Assembly: GCA_037127315.1 (NCBI GenBank)
Contig: JBBBDQ010001294.1
Coordinates: 2,877,001 to 2,941,000 of the forward strand
Reading direction: 5' to 3'
Length of the DNA stretch: 64,000 nt
Origin: Ascarosepion bandense
Taxonomy: Eukaryota; Mollusca; Cephalopoda; Sepiida; Sepiidae
Below, piece by piece: positions 11,020 to 21,033 of the stretch. Within the stretch, counting starts at the first letter, position 1; every line of letters starts with the position of its first letter. Below the pieces are notes generated by a model. The model ran no database searches, was not told the origin of the DNA, and saw only the letters and a list, made by a program, of their open reading frames with translations. The position numbers and the translations under genes are program-made.

Positions 11020-11105
11020 ACTTCTACAGTTCCACTCTCCTCAAAACCTCTAATCTCCTAATCAGAAGCCTTGATGTCGGACATAGTTTATCGCCATACC
11101 CCGGA
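11020..11105 (+). repeat. Family Z tail fragment
   Basis: Matches the last block of family Z, ctcctcacaacctccaaatc then agaggccttg... and gtttaccgtcat, with a few substitutions. It is separated from the copy at 9855-10190 by about 0.8 kb, so the two pieces may be one interrupted copy. Confidence 0.5.
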
Positions 11106-13002
11106 CTAATGAGAATTCAACGGAATAGTAAATATAATTTGGAAAACTTTTATTGCGACATATTTCGCTGATAAAACAGCGTTCTTTCTTTCTTCGTGTT
11201 TGTTATGCGAATGCTAGATGTTTTTTTGTAACTTTATCTATAAAAATCTAAATGAAAACTGAGCTAATTTAAAAACAATGCAGTTAAAGTAAGAAATAAA
11301 TAAATTAAAAAACACTGATCATATGACTAACGTGAATTCCGTTCTGTCTCATCAATATAGATTTCATTGAAATAAAATCTATTTTTCTGATGCCGCTGTG
11401 AGTAAATTAAATTAATTAAAATAAAATAAAGTAAATAAATAAAATAATAATAATATTAATAATAATGAACAAAAGTGAATAAAAAAAGCAATACATTTTA
11501 CATGATGCCATTAATAAAGGAATCGGAAATTTTACTACTGCTCTTGATTTCGTTAAACCTCCGTAGGCGGCGCTGTTTAGGTTTATAAACCTTTTTCTCT
11601 CTTTTTCTCCTTCTTGATCAAGGAGGTAGCCAGGCATTAAAAAACTACCCGCTAGGGCACATTCGTTTCCACTGATAATGACAACTGAATTCTCTCTCTA
11701 CTTTTCAACGCACTGCGTTCGCACATGTTTTCCAAAACTTCCACTGATGAAGTAAATCAACCTTTTCTGTGGCTGTTCCAACTCTGCGCAAGGCTGACTT
11801 AAGCTCAACCATTTTAACTACCGATAAAGTAGGAAGAGCCTTTCTTTGGTTATTTTAAACAGCGCAAGGCCGATTTAACCTCGGCCATTTTAACGGTGCT
11901 TATACTTACTTATCCTAACTTCTGGATCAGAAAAAGGAAAACGGATATACCCAAGAGACATTGAGAACTTTCTTTTACTATAAATAAAATTCTGATACTT
12001 CCGTTGATGCGTCCATCGGTCACTTCCTCTAAAATAGTCATACATTAACCGATCAAAAATTTTGTTGAGAAGTGCAAAAGTAAGCGAGAACAAGGTGCAC
12101 TTAGTTTTACTCATTTATTTATTTAGTCATTTATTTTTTGGAAAAATTAAGTTTTATTATTTAACATATAAAATACTCCCATTATTAAAAGCAAAACAAA
12201 ACAATATAATGTTTAAATAACAAATACTTATTTAATAAAAATGCAATATTGTTTTTTTGCATAACTTATCTTTACGTTGTTATGTATACAAGAATCCAGT
12301 TTTCAGTTCACCCTGCGTTTGTGAGAAATATAAACAAATCAAAAGGCCAAAACAGTTGGAATATTTTTCCAGAAAGAAATATTTACGCATGGCCAGTTGT
12401 ATGTTGCATGCTCAAGAATAAGAAATGCTAAATTATTCTTCGCTGTTTAAAAGGAAAAACGAAAAATAAACAGAAATTCTTTTAAAAATATTGTTTACCA
12501 TGAAGACCTATAAAATTAAATTGAAGAAATTATAAAATTTTGAAACCAAAATATTCTTCACAAAAAAAAAAACAAAAAAAAAAAACGAAAAAACACTTTA
12601 TTAAATTTCATCGAATGTTTTGCGAAACTGAACGAAATGTAAAGTTTGTAAATTTCGACAAAAATGTTAGCGGTAATTTCAACAATAGTAAATTACTGTG
12701 AGGATTGCTACACGCGTCAACGTGATGCAAAATACTTCTAGTAAATAAAAAAGAGAATAAACGATTTTTGTATGTTTCTTTAATTGTTTACAGGTAAACA
12801 TGCACACACCTATTATATACCAACACACAACCTTTAAAATCCATTGCACTGTTTAATCAGCGAAATATGTCAAAATAAATATTTTACGAATATTATGAAT
12901 TTAAATCAAACTCTCGGTAAAAATTTGTACTTCCTAAACAATTAGTCCATATAAGATTTTCGCACGCTTTTTCTTGGTAAATATCTTTTTACATAAATTC
13001 TT
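11106..13002. other. AT-rich DNA, no gene seen
   Basis: A short direct repeat, gcgcaaggc(c/t)ga then ttaa and ccattttaac, occurs at about 11785 and 11862. Bases 11540-11650 are less AT-rich. A-rich runs lie at 12560-12590. No convincing frame, RNA gene or element boundary was found. Confidence 0.3.
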
Positions 13003-13443
13003 CTTCATGTGCCGTGCCACTTCAGGATGTAGACGATCATGGACTTCCACTTGGCTCTGTCTTTTGTCGCTCTCGAAATTCTTCCTCTTGGTTTCTCTCC
13101 CAAACCCCGCTCTGCCATCCATTTGCTCAGGCCTATCAAGTAGGTCTCGCATTGCTTTCCCCTGTCTCTCTTTCTCTCTATCCGACCTGTGAGTATTAAA
13201 TTCTCCAAACTCTCCTTCCTCATTAAATGTCCTAGAAACCTCATCTGTCTCTTCCTTATGTTAAGTATAACATTTCTTCTCGTTTCCATCCTCTCCAGCA
13301 GCTTGTCGTTAGTCACGTGCTCAGTCCATGGCATCCTCAGCATCCTTCTGTAAAGCTACATTTCTGCTGCCTCAAGCGTTTCTTTCATCCTAGATGAGAT
13401 AGTCCAATATTCGCTGTCATACAGTACGACAGACATCACATAG
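13003..13443 (-). mobile_element. RTE-like LINE 3' fragment, copy C2
   Basis: The minus-strand frame 13005-13343 reads LRMPWTEHVTNDKLLERMET, then RRNVILNIRKRQMRFLGHLM and RKESLENLILTGRIE. It is the best-preserved stretch of this family's carboxy terminus here. The 3' end abuts cttcttcatgtgccg at 13003, that is, a short GAAGAA tail on the coding strand. The upstream side is cut by the candidate solo LTR at 13444. Confidence 0.8.
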
Positions 13444-13635
13444 TGTTGTGGAGGAATATCCTGTCTTACCCAGGAATGGGTATGTCCCGGGTTATAAAAG
13501 ACCGGAACTAGAACGAACTACAGTGTGTTCGTGACTATACGAGAGTCTTCGTCATTACACGGAAGTGATCGAGATTATTCGTCATTATACGAGAGAGATC
13601 GAGAGCCATCGGCCATAAACGAGAGTTAGACGTCA
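13444..13635. mobile_element. Candidate solo LTR
   Basis: About 192 bp, GC-richer than its flanks, begins TGTTGTGG and ends CGTCA, so it fits TG...CA. A ttataaaaga box lies near 13492. The flanking pentamers catag and catga agree imperfectly. Inside, cgtcatta(c/t)acg-type blocks recur. The RTE sequence changes strand across it, so this is not a simple insertion into one intact copy. Internal retroviral-type coding is absent. Confidence 0.4.
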
Positions 13636-14175
13636 CATGAAGCAACAAAAATGTGTTTCTACAGAAGGATGCTGGACAATCTCCTCACAGATGAAGAAGA
13701 GACTTGAAGCAACAAAAATGTGGTTCTACAGAAGGATGATAGACAATGTATTCAAAGATGAAGAAGAGACTTGAAGCAACAGAAATGTGGTTCTACAGAA
13801 GGATGTTGGACAATCTCTTTACAGATGAAGAGTGTAATTGAAGCATCAGAAATGTGGTTTTGCAGAAAGATGCTGATGATATCATGGGCCTGTACATGTA
13901 AGCAACAACGAAGTTTTGTAGAGAATGGAAACAAAAAGGAAAATTATACTAAACATCGGGAAGAGGTAGTTAAAATTTCTAGGATACATAGGAATGAGGG
14001 CCTGGGAAATCTGATACTCACAGGACAGATAGATGGCAAAGGGACAGAGGGAAGCAGTGCGTAACATACTTGATGAGTTTGAGCAAAAGGATAATATAAC
14101 AGGGTTTCGGAGAAATAACAAAAAGATAAAACTTATTAAGAGCTACAAGGGACAAGAAGATGTGGTGGGCCATGT
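13636..14175 (+). mobile_element. RTE-like LINE fragment with internal tandem, copy C3
   Basis: On the plus strand this carries the family block EAxxMWFYRRML (gaagcaac...atgtggttctacagaagga). That block is expanded into a 67-bp tandem. It is followed by diverged C-terminal sequence ending in NEGLGNLILTGQID at 13993-14034. It is opposite in strand to C2 just upstream. Coding is destroyed, partly because 67 is not a multiple of three. Confidence 0.7.
13639..13906 (+). repeat. 67-bp tandem repeat, four units
   Basis: Units begin gaagca at 13639, 13706, 13773 and 13840, exactly 67 bp apart each time. Each covers the LINE segment encoding the EAxxMWFYRRML block plus the 'TISSQMKKR' block. Units differ by scattered substitutions, so the amplification is not brand new. 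Confidence 0.85.
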
Positions 14176-14312
14176 TTACCTGTTTTCTGAAAAGACGCGG
14201 TGTATTTCATAAGAAGTACTCAACAATTCATTTCAAGTTTAAATAACTAATAGCATACCTGAAGGGCAGACAACTGGAAAAATACTCTTCTTTTCTCTCA
14301 CTGCTCGAAGGA

Positions 14313-14612
14313 TCAGTCAGTCAGTCAAATGATACACGCTTGGCGATCATGTTTCGAAAGAGACATGACTGACTGGGCAGGAGATTATCTCGCAGTAGGT
14401 TGCCATTGCTTTCTGCGGTAGAATGGTTGCCAGCCATGGCTACAGAACCCAATATGTCCTATTATTTGACCCATAACTGGAGGGAAGAGACGGATTAATA
14501 TCTTTTCCAAGGGTATTTGTTCGTAAGGGAATGCAAGGAATTCAACTGGAATTCGAACTCGGCTCTCCTTTTTCTCCTTCCGAGCCGATATTCACTTCAC
14601 TACAATGCACAT
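14313..14612 (-). mobile_element. tRNA-derived SINE, family S1, full-length
   Basis: Reverse-oriented copy running from the tail (tcagtcagtcaaatgataca) to the head (ttcacttcactacaatgcac, complement of the A-box region). It has all internal blocks, including the gtttcgaaagagacatgact inverted motif near the tail. The B-box complement ggaattcgaactcgg is intact. Confidence 0.85.
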
Positions 14613-15717
14613 CGGCCCAATAGAACTGACTTTGGCAAAACACTTAGACATTCAATATCATTTATTATTCTCATTTGTTAATTATTCTCAGTGTGTTATA
14701 ATGTACATGTAATCATTGTCAAGTTAGCTTTTAGTACTTTCTGCAAACACTGCAAACTAATATTTGTATATAAATGTCATATTGAATCCTAAACATGAAA
14801 TCCACTACGCCATTCTACTCCAGTGTTAGTTCTGTGGCCTCAGTTTTCTTTTCCCTCACCAATCATTAAATATGGCGTAAAAAATATGATTATCCGTGAG
14901 AATAATAATTACTTTGTGTTCTCTATAGAAATGCAATGTAAAATATTTTTACTAAGAAAATGAAAAAAAAAAAAATGCAACCTACTGCAGGGTAATCTTC
15001 TACCCAGTCAGTGATGTCAACTTTTGATGATTTTAACGGTAATAAATATATTTGAAAAGAAATGATTGTCAGGTTTTAGTCGACGGGGATTTAAAGCAAC
15101 CACATCATTACAGACGCCCTCAAATTGAAAAGAGTAGATGAGAAGTAAAAACATGATGAATAGGACACTGTTTATACTACAGTGAAAATGAAAAGAATTT
15201 TATTCTAGGGAATTCTGAATATGACGTGTAACCAAGGATGGTATCGGCAAGATGCCACAGGAAGGTTAATAGAGGTCACGGCTCTGTATGCGTTTACCCC
15301 CAGGGCTTGACAAGTTCCGAACGAGTGAGTTTTCCGAATTATTAGTGGTCTTAATATCACTGTGCCAAAAGGCCCAATTCATAACTTTGGGAAAGGAAGC
15401 ATTAATATCATTATTTAATTTTAGAACAATCTATGTGTAAATATCACCTAAGTAGTATTTGGCATTGAATTATTGAACTGGAGGCTACATGCTTTATGGT
15501 TCAATCCTTCATAAAGAAGTGATGACAGTTTCGAAATTTTAGAACAATTTTGGTGGCATTTTGTATTAAATGAGAAACAGTTTAATTGTTATTTAGCGTT
15601 TTAGAATAGATCTATTGATGGCAGACAAATACGGGATGGACGAACTGTAACTAATACGGAAAACACAATTGTTGCACAGTGTTTGAATATCGTACAGCTT
15701 TGCTCATATTCACTCAT
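14613..15717. other. Unassigned sequence
   Basis: About 1.1 kb with no recognised element. Short A runs at 14968; no open frame of note. Confidence 0.3.
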
Positions 15718-15944
15718 ACATGATACACGCTTAGGTGTCGAAAGTGACATCACTGACTGGGTAGAAGATTACCCTGCAGTAGGTTGCCATTACTTTCTGC
15801 GGTAGACTGGTTGCCAGCTAAGGCTCTAGAATCCAATATATCCTATTGTTTGACCCGTAACTGGTGGGAAGAGACGGATTAATACCTTTCCCAAGGGTAT
15901 TTGTGCGTAAGTGAACACAAGGAATTCAACCGGAATTCGAATTG
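15718..15944 (-). mobile_element. tRNA-derived SINE, family S1, head-truncated
   Basis: Contains tail and body blocks (tgatacacgcttaggtgtcg, ggttgccattactttctgcg, cctttcccaagggtatt) and stops just after the B-box complement. The A box is missing, which is the usual 5' truncation. Confidence 0.8.
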
Positions 15945-16563
15945 CTTATATTCACTTCTCAGTAATGTTCTAAGGAAAGGCTTTTATTCAACTATGCGTG
16001 CTATCTGTCTCCTCATCATGTAACTTGACAATATGGTATGGAACCATCTTTGATGGAAAAGAATCTGCTAAACCATTCTCTCATAACTATAAGTTCGGTC
16101 TAGGCAATAGCAGCAGTAATTGTTAAACTTATCTTCAAACTTGATAGGGGAGAGTAATAATATTTGAATATATGCATATATTTTTATTCTTCAATGTTAT
16201 TTTTTAGTAAATACCCGTATTTGAGAAGACGGTTAATTTATTTTAAATAGCATTTATTTCCTCTGCCTGTTTCGAGAAAACATATGAATGAGTTTTACAT
16301 ATATATAGTGTTGAGTTGTGATAATGTTTAGCGCCAACGTTGTTGTTTTTCAGTAGTTTTACTGATAAAGGGTATTTTGATGAGCAGTTTTTTTTGTCGT
16401 AGAGTGCTCGATATCGAGATAGAGATAGAGCGTTGATAGGTTTAATGCTGAGAAGGTTCAAGCCAACTAAACAAAAAAAAACAAAAACGAAACCTTACCC
16501 CAGAATTGCACACACGCAAAAATGGATCAAAATCACCGAAAACAAGTGTGAAGAAAGAAGATT
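15945..16563. other. Unassigned sequence
   Basis: No supported feature. A 72-codon minus-strand frame (16243-16461) has no recognisable motif. Confidence 0.3.
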
Positions 16564-16910
16564 AAAGCAAATTTCGCAAGTCAATGTAAAAAAAAAATAT
16601 TCTGGTCAATGAAAAGTGAGCGATTCTCAAAACTGAGAAAAATTTAAGAAGCCAGTGTGAAAATAGCCAGCAAACGAACACGCACACAGATGAACTTTCT
16701 GACCTGTACATCGACCACTTATCTTTCATCTAAGATGAAAGCAAATTTCGCAAGTCAATGTAAAAAAAAATATTCTGGCCAATGAAAAGTGAGCGATTCT
16801 CAAAACTGAGAAAAATTTAAGAAGCCAGTGTGAAAATAGCCAGCAAACGAACACGCACACAGATGAACTTTCTGACCTGTACATCGACCACTTATCTATA
16901 TATACACGCT
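16564..16910. repeat. 174-bp tandem duplication
   Basis: The segment starting aaagcaaatttcgcaagtca at 16564 is repeated starting at 16738. Copies differ by one A in a poly-A run and one T/C change, until they diverge after gaccacttatct. Near identity implies a recent duplication or active homogenisation. No coding frame. Confidence 0.9.
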
Positions 16911-17159
16911 GTTTTCGACCATCAGAAAGACAAACGGATCTGGATATGTAAAATCACAAATTTATTCGCCTGAAGCGAGTCAACTTCGGATTCGAAACAC
17001 ATGTAGCGACGCAAATACCATTATGGACAACTTAATGTATTATACAAAAGTAATATTAATAATAATAACAATAAATCTACACTTTAAACAAAATGTTCAC
17101 TGCTTCACGCACATTTTCACCTATATATTTAATTATAAACGTTCGTTTTAGTTAGATAT

Positions 17160-17340
17160 ATGTGCGTTGTGGTGAAATGGATATCGGCTCGGAATGGGAA
17201 ATCGAGTTAGAATTCCAATCGAATTTGGTAATTCTCTTACGCACAAATACCCTTGGGAAAGGTAATAATCTATCTTTCCTCCCTCCAGCTATAGGTTGAG
17301 TAGCTCAGGCGTGTATCACATATGGCAATTGACTGACTGA
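17160..17340 (+). mobile_element. tRNA-derived SINE, family S1, internally deleted
   Basis: Head (gttgtggtgaaatggatatc, A box) and B box (gagttagaattcc, mutated) are present. The body runs to ggttgagtagctcagg, then jumps to the tail end (gtatcacatatggcaattga). The central block with the tctaccgc motif is deleted. Confidence 0.8.
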
Positions 17341-17649
17341 TCTATATTTGAGTAGAGAACTAAGCTTATTGTGAATCTATTCGTAGTTGACCGGCAAAAC
17401 CATGGTGGTTCCTCCTGAAAAGGAGAACGCAGTTTCGTATCCTGCCGAGGGGGGGGGGGGTGCATATTTTCTTTATTAATTTTTTTCGGGTCGCAGGCCG
17501 GTATGCGAAATAAATAGTTTAAAATAGATGAAGCGACAACTCAATGATGCGTGCATGTTATGCATTATGTGACTATGAATTGAGTTTCAGAGTTCAAGAA
17601 ATATATTTTCTTCTGTATGTGCGTATGTTGTCATATCTTACAAATCAAC
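17341..17649. other. Unassigned sequence with G10 run
   Basis: A poly-G run is at about 17450-17460. Nothing else recognised. Confidence 0.3.
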
Positions 17650-18330
17650 CATCCGACTGTGCATGGAATACTGTTGTCATATCTGGTCAAGCGCCTCTGC
17701 TGTTCATCTCAGTGTTCTCGACAGGCTCCAGAGGAGAATCTGTAATGTGATCGGTCCCGACCTGCAGCCCGACTCCAACTACTTTCTCATAGGCGGGATA
17801 TGGCTTCCCTCTGTCTCTTCTATAAAGATTTTCATGGCTTCTGCTCTGACGAACTTAGGTCACTGGTGCTAGCAAGAATTTAATCGGGAAAGCAGACTGG
17901 CAACAAGGTCCCACCATTTTACAGTTAGATCAACCAAATGCAGGTGACAATTCTACTCCAGCAGCAACTTCTTTTCTCCCACTCCTCGCCTGTGGAATTC
18001 CCTCCCCCATATACTTGCATTCCTGACAGCTACAACCTCCAGGAATTTAAATGCAAACTCAATTCCCATCTCTTATCCACTTAAATTCAGCCTAGTCTAC
18101 ATCACCCCGTGTATCTTGTTCTTTGACTTTCTCTCTACCTTCGCAACTGTTTTCACTCCTGTGTTCACATCTTTCTCTTTCCCTTTCTCTTTCACTCCCT
18201 GTAGCTGGTTTGACTTTCTCTTCACTCTCCTCCTGCCTAAAACTTTAACTCTCTTATGTAGTCCCCTGCACCTCAGTGGCGGTACCGCCTTGCTTGGGGT
18301 GAAATGATCAAAAAATAAAAAAAATGTATG
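17650..18330 (+). mobile_element. Jockey/CR1-like LINE 3' end, copy A1
   Basis: The plus strand encodes the carboxy-terminal region of a non-LTR polyprotein: CMEYCCHIWSSASAVHLSVL, then DRLQRRICNVIGPDL, seen in the 17663-17872 frame. It is followed by frameshifted remains of the FxxRTxxxWNSLP block and a ~250-bp 3' UTR. The 3' terminus is the family hallmark cctgcacctcagtggcggta ... ttgcttggggtgaaatgatc, then A-rich. Dead by frameshifts. Confidence 0.75.
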
Positions 18331-18639
18331 TAAAGTTATTTTTTATTTTTTTTAATGAAATTTATAAGGCTATCAGTTAATATTGTTAAAGTTATCGCTA
18401 TCATTTTTTTTTTCGAGATTTACAAATCCTACATTTCGTAAACCAATCGATGAAATTTGAATGGGCTGATTTGTTTGGAAAAATACTTTGACGAAAACAC
18501 TACTTCACAGTTTAATAATTTCTTTAATTTAATTTTATAGATTTTCATAATAAACAATATATTTTTTAATTTTCTTTTATTTTTCCTTTTTCATTTTAAA
18601 TAGCAAAGAATAAATTCTTAAGATTTCTTAAGCATCTTG
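18331..18639. other. Unassigned AT-rich DNA
   Basis: Nothing recognised. Confidence 0.3.
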
Positions 18640-18925
18640 AACATGCAACATAGAACTGGCCATGTATTACTATTTCTTTTTGAAGCCAAGTTCCAACTTT
18701 TCGAAACGTTTGGTCTCGCTTGTGGAGCTCCCTCGGGGCGCCATGCTTTCCAGCCAACTTTAATCTGCAAAAATTTATATGCAATATCAATCACTAGCTA
18801 ATGCCCTCCTGAATACTCTTTTCTCTTCCCACTCATTATAAATGTTTATGTTCTTAATTCTTCCACACCCATTAACCCCATGTGTCTTTGTGGCTTTACT
18901 ACCTTGCATGTGGTGATACATTAAA
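18640..18925 (+). mobile_element. LINE tail, sister family B
   Basis: The end ...aacccc(a/t)tgtgtctttgtgg ctttactaccttgcatgtgg tgata resembles the A-family terminus, but with its own wording. It is shared by copies at 19240, 19440, 23215 (minus) and 55040 (minus). The beginning retains a degraded 'W-LP' coding block (ttgtggagctccctcgg). Confidence 0.55.
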
Positions 18926-18989
18926 AAATGTATAAATGTACCTTTTTATTCCATTTTCCTTTAAATTTTTTATTACACATTACTTATTT

Positions 18990-19235
18990 ATGCTGTTCTC
19001 AGCATCCTTCTGTAGAACCACATCATCATTGTCTCAAATTTCCAACATTCACTGTCATATAGAAAGATTAATATTGTATAGTAGTTTAATATTGTTTTCT
19101 TTATTTCTAACTAAATTTTCATTTTTCTTAAAACTTTGTTTCGTTTTTGGGGAGCATCTTTTGTTATTTCAATGAACTTTGTATTTTGATGTCACATTTT
19201 CAATCGTCTGTAAAAACACTTCCCAGATTTTTAAA
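18990..19235 (-). mobile_element. RTE-like LINE fragment, copy C4
   Basis: Minus-strand fragment recognisable from the ctcagcatccttctgtagaa block (complement of the WFYRRML codons) and the cacttcccagatttttaaa block near its far end. It lies between family-B tails and is heavily decayed. Confidence 0.5.
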
Positions 19236-19239
19236 TAGT

Positions 19240-19515
19240 AGAAAAATTATAATTATACCGCTTTCCACTCATTATTGTTTTTGTTCCTAATTTTTCCACA
19301 CCTAGTAAACCCTTGTGTCTTAGTGGCTTTACTGCCTTGCATGGGGTGATACCTATTTAAATGAAAAGATTAAATGCAATATCATTTGCTACCTAATATC
19401 CTCCTGATTATTCTTCCATCTTCCTGCTCATTATTAATGTTTCTGTTCCTAATTCGTCTACAACCAGTAAACTCTTGTGTCTCAGTAGCTTTACTGCCTT
19501 GCATAGGATGAAACC
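19240..19515 (+). mobile_element. Family B LINE tail, two tandem units
   Basis: Two successive copies of the 3'-UTR end (ctcattattgtttttgttcc ... tgccttgcatggggtgat at 19270-19351 and its repeat at 19427-19513). Tandem tails of this family also occur at 55 kb. Confidence 0.6.
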
Positions 19516-19869
19516 GATAAAAAATTAAATATTTACCAGTTTCATATTCCGTATATGAACATAAGAAATAACAAACTGATTAAGTTTTATCCTAAAGTAA
19601 GTAAAAAACGATTATCAGCGCGTAGTGTAGAATCGAAGGTTCGATTCAAATTTCTGTCTTGTCTGCTGTGTACACTTTTACCAGAAATTCTCTTAGAAAA
19701 GTATAAATCTCCCTCTCTCTGTTTGTCTGTTTGTCTCTCCCTCTCCCTTTATGTGAATCTCTCTGTTTTCTAATCTATTAGTTAAATAATAGTGTAGACT
19801 AGTCTCTTTAGCCTTAAATCACAGCCAATCTAAGAAAAAAAAACAACTTTGAATCCAAATCGTGGAAAA
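19516..19869. other. Unassigned sequence
   Basis: Contains a short CTCTC/TGTCTG-rich stretch (19708-19762). No gene seen. Confidence 0.3.
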
Positions 19870-20775
19870 ACAACGGGACACCACTCCGCTATCTTTCTCA
19901 AGAACTTGGTGGTCTTGACAAAATCCAAAGAAGAATCTGTAATGTAATCTATCCTGACTTGACATCTTGACATCAGTCTCTTTCTCATTGACGTGTCGTG
20001 GCTTCCCTCTATCTTTTGTGAAAATACAGGGTGTCCATAAAGTCCGTGCACACTTTAAAAAAATTATAACTTTATTTGCATTTTTGATAGAAATAATCTG
20101 TAAAAATGTTATAAAGTTTAATGTACCTAGTTTTAAGTATAGTTATTGAACTAATGTGATTTCAGGCATTACTGTAAATCAGTTGGCAAATGTTTTCCGT
20201 GAACTGCAAAATCGTACTACACTTTGTATTGCTAATGATGGAGGACATGTGGGAACTTAAATAAAATTTCAAGAAGACGTTAAAAAATATAGATTTCTTT
20301 CTTTCTAATCCTTTTTACAAATTATTTCTATTACAAATACAAATAAAGTTATAAAGTTTTTTAAAGTTCACACGAACTTTATGGACACCCTGTATTTTCA
20401 TGTCAACTGCTCTGACGACCTTTCTTGCCCTCTTGCCTTGAATACATGAATCTAAGTGTACTACTAAATTGGCATCTAGGTCCCACTCGTTTACTGTTGA
20501 CATAGCTAAACCCAACCGCTAATTTTAATCGAATGGTTTATTTTCTCGCACTTCTTGCCTTTAGAACTCCTTTCTGTTTACTTACTTCCCGGATAACTAC
20601 AATCTTCAAAGATTTAAACGGAACGTCAATCGCCATCTTGAATCCAGTTCATATTTTGTCCTTTCTTCAGTCCTTCCTATACTCTGTCTTTTCCCTAACC
20701 TTTACTCCCTGTAACCCCCTGCGTACTAGTGGCATTCCCGTCTTGCTTGAAGTGAAAGGATTAATAACAGTAATT
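19870..20775 (+). mobile_element. Jockey/CR1-like LINE 3' end, copy A2, interrupted
   Basis: Left part 19870-20026 and right part 20393-20775 are one LINE copy split by a MITE. The left carries cttgacaaaatccaaagaag aatctgtaatgta (the DRLQRRICNVI codons). The right resumes at ttttcatgtcaactgctctg acg and runs to the terminus gtactagtggcattcccgtc ttgcttgaagtga. The join matches the uninterrupted A1 copy. Confidence 0.75.
20027..20392 (+). mobile_element. 366-bp Tc1/mariner-type MITE with transposase remnant
   Basis: Begins cagggtgtccataaagt and ends with its inverse, actttatggacaccctg. The terminal inverted repeats are about 80 bp. It is flanked by TA on both sides (20025-20026, 20393-20394). 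Inside, 20156-20260 still encodes QLANVFRELQNRTTLCIAND, then GGHVGT and a stop, which resembles the carboxy terminus of a Tc1/mariner-superfamily transposase. So it is an internal-deletion derivative inserted in LINE copy A2. Confidence 0.85.
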
Positions 20776-20865
20776 ATTATTATCTCACCAGAATCCAGAA
20801 ATATTTTCTGGGAAACTGCAAAAGGCTAATAAGCTATTAAAAAACAAATCAATTACATCTAAGAA

Positions 20866-21033
20866 ATGACCAAGAACGTACAACCAGAATACTCTGCTGC
20901 TGTCGACGACTGTAAACAACTTGTGGCGCTGCCCTCGCAATCGCTCAACAAACTAACTGCAGCTGATTCAAACAAGTCGGACCATGAGAGTTACCGAACC
21001 ACAGATTACCGGTTTAGAGAGGTTAGACTGTAA
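20866..21033 (+). CDS. Short GC-richer ORF, 55 codons, unrecognised
   Basis: ATG at 20866 to TAA at 21031 in a stretch visibly richer in G+C than its flanks. The product begins MTKNVQPEYSAAVDDCKQLV and is polar, with no membrane segment or motif that I recognise. It may be a real exon, part of a promoter-proximal region, or chance. No splice or expression evidence. Confidence 0.15.
   Translation: MTKNVQPEYSAAVDDCKQLVALPSQSLNKLTAADSNKSDHESYRTTDYRFREVRL

Noticed and set aside
12934..13343. Host gene in the 72- to 112-codon frames on both strands
   Set aside because: The minus-strand frame matches the LINE block repeated elsewhere in the window; the plus-strand frames are its shadows.
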